From assembly GCA_009691195.1 (NCBI GenBank), contig SHVA01000001.1, positions 1-64,000 of the forward strand: 64,000 bases of DNA. The letters are read 5' to 3'. Shown one piece after another: positions 61,692 to 64,000 of the stretch. Positions within the stretch are counted from its first letter, which is position 1; the number at the start of each line of letters is the position of its first letter. Below the pieces are notes generated by a model. It had not been told where the DNA came from. It worked only from the letters and a program-made list of their open reading frames with translations, and did not search any database. A program made the position numbers and the translations under genes. The stretch comes from Solirubrobacterales bacterium (lineage in GTDB: Bacteria; Actinomycetota; Thermoleophilia; Solirubrobacterales; 70-9).

Positions 61692-63227
61692 GTGCTGAGG
61701 CGCCTCACAACTCTCTGCGTCGTCGCGGGCATCGCGGCGGTCCCGCTCGCGGGCTGCGGCAGCGACGATTCAAGCGACGGCGGCATCGCCTCGATCGCGC
61801 CCCAGGACACCTCCCTGTTCTTCGAGGCGACCATCCGCCCCGAGGGGGACGAGAAGACCGCCGTGGACGGCTTCCTCTCCAAGCTCCTGGGTGATGACGA
61901 CCCCGGCGCCAAGATCGAGCAGCTCGTCGACGATGGCTTCGCCTCCGAGGGTGAGAACCGCACCTACGCCAAGGACGTCGAGCCCTGGCTCGGCGACACT
62001 GCCGCGGTCTTCACCGTCGGCTTCGGCAACGACTCCCCGAGCTCCAGCGACATCCCCGCGGTTGTCGCCGTCAGCTCCGACGACCCCGACGCCGGCCTCG
62101 ACCTGATCCGCTCGGAGTCCACGGACGTCACTGACGTCTCGCACGACGGCACCGACTATCAGCTCGACGAGGATGGCCAGGCCTTCGGCGAGATCAACGG
62201 CTTCATCGCCTTCGGCGACGAGACGGCCTACAAGGCCGCGATCGACGCCTCCGGGGGCGACTCGCTCGAGGACGCCGGCGACTTCGTGGACAGCGAGAGC
62301 AACGTCCCCGACGAGGCGATCGCCTCGGCCTACCTGAACATGGACGAGCTCGCCAAGGCGGTCTCCGCGAGCGAGGGCGTGCCGCCCGACGTCATCAACA
62401 GCTTCTTGGACACGGCAGTCGGCGACGGCCCCATCGTCGGCTGGGTCACCCCCAACTCCGATTCGCTCGAGCTCGCCCTCAGCGCCGGCGAGTCGGCTCT
62501 GACCGGCACGGGCGGCGGCGACCTGCTGGCTTCGCTCCCCGCCGACGCCTGGCTCGCCCTGGACCTTGGTGACCTCGGCGAGGTCGTGGACAACGTGCTC
62601 GACCAGTCCGATGAGATCATCGGCTTCAGTCGTGAGACGCTGGTCGCCCAGGTTCGGAGCCGGACCGGGATCGACCTCGACCGGGACGTGCTCTCCTGGC
62701 TCGGCGAGTCCGCCATCTTCGTCAGCGGCACCGACTCCTCGGACATCGGCGGCGCGCTGGTGGTCAGGTCCACCGACTCCGCGGCCTCGGCGCGCGGGCT
62801 CAGCGCGCTCCAGCGGGCGGCCGGCCGCAACCTCTCGGGCGGATCGCAGGTGCGCCCGCTGGGTGGGGGCGCGGCGGGCTTCGAGATCACCGAGCCGGGC
62901 ACTCCGCAGCCGCTCCAGGTCTTCCAGGACGGCGACGAGGTCGTGATCGCCTACGGCCAGAAGGCAGCCGACACCGCCGTTGGGTCGGGCGACTCGCTCG
63001 GCGACACCGACGCGCTCAAGCAGGCGACTGACGATCTGGGCGACAAGAACGCGTCCCTCTTCCTCGACTTCCCGACGGTCCTCCAAATTGCCGAGAGCAT
63101 GGGCGCCGGCTCGGGCCCCGGCTACGACGAGGCCAAGCCCTACCTCCAGGCGATCTCCTACGTCGTCGCGGCATCTGGCACCGAGGGCGGCCGCTCGGTC
63201 TTCCGCGCTCTGGTCGGCGTCAAGTAG
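61692..63227 (+). CDS. DUF3352-family lipoprotein
   Basis: 511 residues: signal and lipobox PLAGCGSD with Cys22, then a large acidic domain (SIAPQDTSLFFEATIRPEGD, WLGDTAAVFTVGFG, AYLNMDELAKAVSASEG, DVLSWLGESAIFVSGTD) typical of actinobacterial DUF3352 proteins. Mature protein is extracytoplasmic and lipid-anchored; function unknown. The GTG start lies ten bases after TATTCT. A longer upstream frame exists but overlaps glmS. Confidence 0.82.
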   Translation: MLRRLTTLCVVAGIAAVPLAGCGSDDSSDGGIASIAPQDTSLFFEATIRPEGDEKTAVDGFLSKLLGDDDPGAKIEQLVDDGFASEGENRTYAKDVEPWLGDTAAVFTVGFGNDSPSSSDIPAVVAVSSDDPDAGLDLIRSESTDVTDVSHDGTDYQLDEDGQAFGEINGFIAFGDETAYKAAIDASGGDSLEDAGDFVDSESNVPDEAIASAYLNMDELAKAVSASEGVPPDVINSFLDTAVGDGPIVGWVTPNSDSLELALSAGESALTGTGGGDLLASLPADAWLALDLGDLGEVVDNVLDQSDEIIGFSRETLVAQVRSRTGIDLDRDVLSWLGESAIFVSGTDSSDIGGALVVRSTDSAASARGLSALQRAAGRNLSGGSQVRPLGGGAAGFEITEPGTPQPLQVFQDGDEVVIAYGQKAADTAVGSGDSLGDTDALKQATDDLGDKNASLFLDFPTVLQIAESMGAGSGPGYDEAKPYLQAISYVVAASGTEGGRSVFRALVGVK

Positions 63228-63237
63228 CTTCCCGGGC

Positions 63238-63648
63238 GTGGCCCGGGCCCAGGTAGGCATCGACCTGATCGAGATCGCTCGCGTGGAGCGGGCGCTCGAG
63301 CGACATCCACGGCTCGCCGCGAGGCTCTTCTCGGAGGCCGAGCTCGAATATGCGCGCGGGCGCGCCCGGCCTGGCCGGCATCTCGCGGCGCGTTTCGCGG
63401 GCAAGGAGGCCGTGGCGAAGGCGCTCGAGATCGACGGCAGCTTCGGCCTCGGCTCGATCGAGATCGAGGGCTCCGAGCCGCCGCGGGTCCGCCTTCACGG
63501 CGCCGCGGCCGACGCCGCCCGCGAGCGTGGGTTGGAGGTCGCGGTCTCGCTGACGCACTCGCGGGAGACCGCCGCCGCCGTCGCGGTGGCCAGCCCCACC
63601 GACATCTCCCCGGGCCCGCCTCCGGGGATGCCGCGCGACCGCGGCTAG
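63238..63648 (+). CDS. acpS: Holo-[acyl-carrier-protein] synthase
   Basis: 136 residues: VGIDLIEIARVERALERHPR with Asp9 and RFAGKEAVAKALEID with Glu57, the metal-binding pair of AcpS, then SLTHSRETAAAVAVA. It transfers phosphopantetheine from CoA to acyl carrier protein. GTG start ten bases after the DUF3352 stop. The C-terminal ~17 residues (DISPGPPPGMPRDRG) exceed the family norm and are low-complexity. Confidence 0.93.
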   Translation: MARAQVGIDLIEIARVERALERHPRLAARLFSEAELEYARGRARPGRHLAARFAGKEAVAKALEIDGSFGLGSIEIEGSEPPRVRLHGAAADAARERGLEVAVSLTHSRETAAAVAVASPTDISPGPPPGMPRDRG

Positions 63649-63657
63649 GCTGCGGCC

Positions 63658-64000
63658 ATGGAGGACTGGCTCGAGCCCTGCCTCGACGCGGAGCAGATGC
63701 GCGCGGTCGATCGCTGGGCGATCGAAGTGCGCGGCGTGCCCTCGCTCGAGCTGATGGAGACCGCCGGCGCGGCTGTGGCCGAGGCGGCCTCAGAGATCGC
63801 CGGCGACGGTCCCGTGAGGGTGGTCTGCGGAAAGGGAAACAACGGCGGCGACGGCCTGGTTGCGGCCCGGCGGCTGGCCGAACTGGGCTTCGACGCCGAG
63901 GCGCTGCTGCTCGCTCCCGAGGGGGAGATGTCGGGGGACGCGGCGGCCAACCTCGAGCGCGTCTCCGCGGCGCGCCACGTCGAGGTCGGCGAGCTCGATC
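63658..64000 (+). CDS. NAD(P)H-hydrate epimerase (YjeF N-domain), 5' part
   Basis: The gene starts at ATG 63658 (TAGGCT box six bases upstream) and runs off the window after 114 codons. AEQMRAVDRWAIEVRGVPSL ELMETAGAAVAEAA and the loop VVCGKGNNGGDGLVAARRLA are diagnostic of the epimerase domain, which repairs damaged NAD(P)HX. Whether the dehydratase (NnrD) domain is fused cannot be seen. Confidence 0.92.
   Translation, partial: MEDWLEPCLDAEQMRAVDRWAIEVRGVPSLELMETAGAAVAEAASEIAGDGPVRVVCGKGNNGGDGLVAARRLAELGFDAEALLLAPEGEMSGDAAANLERVSAARHVEVGELD

Overview
This 64 kb window is a high-GC chromosomal segment packed with genes. It looks like an actinobacterium, most plausibly of the Thermoleophilia/Solirubrobacterales type. 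The evidence is a CysO/CysM/Mec+ cysteine cluster closely matching the mycobacterial one, a WS/DGAT acyltransferase, GuaB3 beside GuaA, a RipA/Rpf-like c-di-AMP riboswitch setting for an M23 peptidase, SufU-type Fe-S assembly, and many start codons lying only 6-10 bases after a TANNNT -10 box, i.e. probably leaderless mRNAs. The lineage call is inference; no rRNA or tRNA gene was found.

Layout. 1-5.6 kb: partial aldo/keto reductase, a truncated EamA transporter abutting a PIN-toxin remnant, a secreted subtilase, a WS/DGAT and ispH. 5.6-9.3 kb: a cysteine-less thioredoxin-like protein and a four-gene run (haem-oxygenase-fold protein, small membrane protein, cupredoxin-like protein, polytopic membrane protein). 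9.3-10.7 kb: an AbiE toxin-antitoxin pair with its likely operator, visibly less GC-rich. 10.8-18 kb: the SUF Fe-S cluster system (Rrf2 regulator, sufC, sufS, sufU, Rieske ferredoxin, sufB, sufD), interrupted by an opposite-strand secreted-protein gene that carries an in-frame stop. 18-19.9 kb: MarR regulator, HtpX protease, cupin.

19.9-27.9 kb is a sulfur/cysteine neighbourhood: rhodanese, a rhodanese-E1 fusion, CysO, a plant-like GDP-mannose 3,5-epimerase, a polar amino acid ABC transporter, CysM and Mec+. The rhodanese and cysM starts share a 16-base promoter/operator element. 27.9-36.5 kb holds poorly known proteins (DUF1152, DUF1802), hydantoinase/oxoprolinase subunits, NadB and a histone-deacetylase-like enzyme. 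36.5-40.4 kb is a three-gene minus-strand cluster of zinc-ribbon and coiled-coil proteins; two of them share an N-terminal domain, and the largest ends in a histone-like tail plus ComEA-like helix-hairpin-helix. This is the best candidate for an undescribed system.

40.4-64 kb is mostly housekeeping: glycosyltransferase, orphan Flp pilin, RNase PH, RdgB, CDF transporter, TldD/TldE, HU, PyrF, LysM protein, D,D-carboxypeptidase, 1-phosphofructokinase, GuaB3-GuaA, esterase, M23 peptidase with c-di-AMP riboswitch, L13-S9 (S9 with a 220-residue acidic repeat extension), GlmM, GlmS, a DUF3352 lipoprotein, AcpS and the start of an NAD(P)H-hydrate epimerase.

Several genes show single-base shifts in short G/C runs (11281, 29482, 37123, 37384). 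They may be genuine frameshifts, but the pattern also fits homopolymer errors in the assembly, so those genes should be read with that in mind.
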